This document shows positions 62,753-64,000 of a DNA stretch of 64,000 nucleotides, piece by piece. The translations under genes were made by a program, and so were the position numbers. The notes beneath the pieces are model-generated. The model was given only the letters and a program-made list of their open reading frames with translations. It did not search any database and had not been told where the DNA came from. Where the stretch lies: NCBI RefSeq assembly GCF_001482385.1, contig NZ_CP013611.1, forward strand, positions 3,231,501 through 3,295,500. Direction: 5' to 3'. This DNA is from Pseudoalteromonas rubra (GTDB lineage Bacteria > Pseudomonadota > Gammaproteobacteria > Enterobacterales > Alteromonadaceae). Each line of letters starts with the position of its first letter. Positions within the stretch are counted from its first letter, which is position 1.

Positions 62753-64000
62753 ATGGATATTGAAAAGAAAGTAGCACAGCTTATCGACACACTTTCTATC
62801 GAAGAAAAGGTTGGACAGCTGTTTGTTCTGGCATTTGCCGGAGAAGATCGTGATTACGCAAAGACGCTGGTCAAGGAGCGGCATATTGGGGGCTTTTACA
62901 TTACCGATGATAATGCCGCTAACCCGGCCAGTGCAGCGCAGTTAGCCCGTGAGTTACAGCATGAGGCGGCATTGAGAGCCTGCGATGCGCCTTTACTACT
63001 GGCCGTTGATCAGGAAGGTTCCTGGGGGATCCTGACTCAGTATACCGATCTGGGACCGGGTAACCTGGGTCTGGGTAAAGCGGACAACACGGCGCTGACG
63101 GCAGACATGTATCAGGTCTTTGCTGAGCAGATGCAGGAAGTTGGCTACAACACGCTGCTGTCACCCTGTGCGGATGTGAATGCCAACCCAGATAACCCGA
63201 TCATTGGTTTGCGTGCCTTTGGTGAGCAGACTCACCATGTTGCCCGTCATGTTGCTGCTGCGGTGCGTGGCGTGCAGCGTAGTGGTAGCCTGAGTTGTGC
63301 CAAACATTTCCCGGGTCACGGAGATACCCACAATGATTCGCACCAGACACTGCCCGTGGTTGATAAGTCTTTGCAGCAATTGATGCGCGAGGACTTGCTG
63401 CCTTTTAAGGCGGCGATTGAGTCTGGTGTTCCGCTGATCATGACCAGTCATATCAGCTACCCGCAAATCGATGCCGACTATCCGGCGACCTTATCGTCCA
63501 CTATTTTGCAGGGCGTATTGCGCCAGCAGTTAGGGTTTAACGGCATTATTATCACCGACAGCATGAATATGTGGTCTATGCGTAAGAACTATGCACCAGA
63601 AGAAGCGGCCATCCTGGCATTACAGGCAGGTGCTAACCTGGTGATGCTCAGTGAAGAACACTACGAAAACAGTACGACCCCTTACAAAGCGATCCAGGCA
63701 CAAACCATTGATGGCGTAATCGCTGCGGTTAAACAGGGCAGTTTAAGTGAATCGGTTATCGACGCCCGCTTGCAGCAGGTACTGGCATTTAAATATCAGC
63801 ATTTTGCCACCTCATCGCAAACAACGGCCAGTGTGCTGGAAAGCGCGAATGAACTGGCGCGCGAGGCGGCAAGTTCGGCCATTCGGGTATTACGTAATGA
63901 CGACCAGCAGTGGCCACTTGAGGGTCGCGCATTTACGCTGGCATTTGCCGCTGATCCCAAAGGGTACGACAACATTGTTAATAGCCGGGGGATCGGTCCT
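62753..64000 (+). CDS. Glycoside hydrolase family 3, beta-N-acetylhexosaminidase type (cut by the window edge)
   Basis: 416 residues are present; the C-terminus is outside. The GH3 barrel shows VGQLFVLAFAGED, AVDQEGSWG, the NagZ-type loop KHFPGHGDTHNDSHQTLP with its catalytic His/Asp, and the nucleophile region IITDSMNMWSM. No signal peptide is visible, so it is cytoplasmic or exported by another route. NagZ itself is about 340 residues, so this longer protein is a relative with an extra C-terminal part. It follows the sugar importer by about 200 bases and may act on its cargo. Confidence 0.88.
   Translation, partial: MDIEKKVAQLIDTLSIEEKVGQLFVLAFAGEDRDYAKTLVKERHIGGFYITDDNAANPASAAQLARELQHEAALRACDAPLLLAVDQEGSWGILTQYTDLGPGNLGLGKADNTALTADMYQVFAEQMQEVGYNTLLSPCADVNANPDNPIIGLRAFGEQTHHVARHVAAAVRGVQRSGSLSCAKHFPGHGDTHNDSHQTLPVVDKSLQQLMREDLLPFKAAIESGVPLIMTSHISYPQIDADYPATLSSTILQGVLRQQLGFNGIIITDSMNMWSMRKNYAPEEAAILALQAGANLVMLSEEHYENSTTPYKAIQAQTIDGVIAAVKQGSLSESVIDARLQQVLAFKYQHFATSSQTTASVLESANELAREAASSAIRVLRNDDQQWPLEGRAFTLAFAADPKGYDNIVNSRGIGP

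Overview
The window reads as chromosomal DNA of a marine gammaproteobacterium, most likely Pseudoalteromonas. The conserved blocks follow gammaproteobacterial order: degQ-zapG, zapE, rplM-rpsI, petABC-sspAB and dolP-diaA-yraN-lpoA/rsmI. Between them sit accessory genes typical of that genus, such as CadC-like regulators with beta-propellers, a second SecDF pair and LNKK-leader small peptides. The genus is inferred from gene order and protein style, not from a database match.

Layout. 1-13.2 kb is core: periplasmic protease, division factors, ribosomal proteins, the cytochrome bc1 complex, stringent starvation proteins, outer-membrane and peptidoglycan factors, and the RNase P RNA. It carries one MITE-like repeat. 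13.3-33.2 kb is accessory. It has two membrane-anchored CadC-like regulators, each divergent from a secreted protein gene (a serine hydrolase and a PD40 protein), a secDF paralogue, a membrane-protein/HTH pair, several secreted proteins of unknown role, a large BNR/sortilin-like exoprotein, a PD40 paralogue and a first short leader-type peptide. 33.4-36.5 kb has a chemoreceptor and mutM.

36.5-45.7 kb is the most intriguing block. An M20 carboxypeptidase is divergent from two ATP-grasp ligases, which are followed by an M14 carboxypeptidase without a visible signal peptide and a CPA1 antiporter with a cNMP-binding tail. A second leader-type peptide lies 82 bases downstream. Ligases beside carboxypeptidases suggest reversible addition of amino acids to a peptide, protein or metabolite. 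This is inference; no substrate can be read from sequence.

45.7-48.4 kb is an ABC/FtsX/DUF3299 operon whose permease carries a 27-histidine repeat, pointing to divalent metal, probably zinc. purC follows. 49.9-53.2 kb is a cupredoxin-like/GGDEF-EAL/truncated DUF3034 trio. 53.2-57.3 kb is AT-rich and plastic: a T-rich tract, 13 heptanucleotide repeats, a repeat protein interrupted by one TGA, FkbM and GT9 genes, and a decayed outer-membrane protein gene. 57.4-64 kb holds a sulfurtransferase and a ROK-regulated sugar ABC importer followed by a GH3 hexosaminidase cut by the window edge.

No tRNA, rRNA, CRISPR array, transposase or phage gene was recognised. Start codons were moved from the longest reading frame where a ribosome binding site or signal peptide favoured an internal start.
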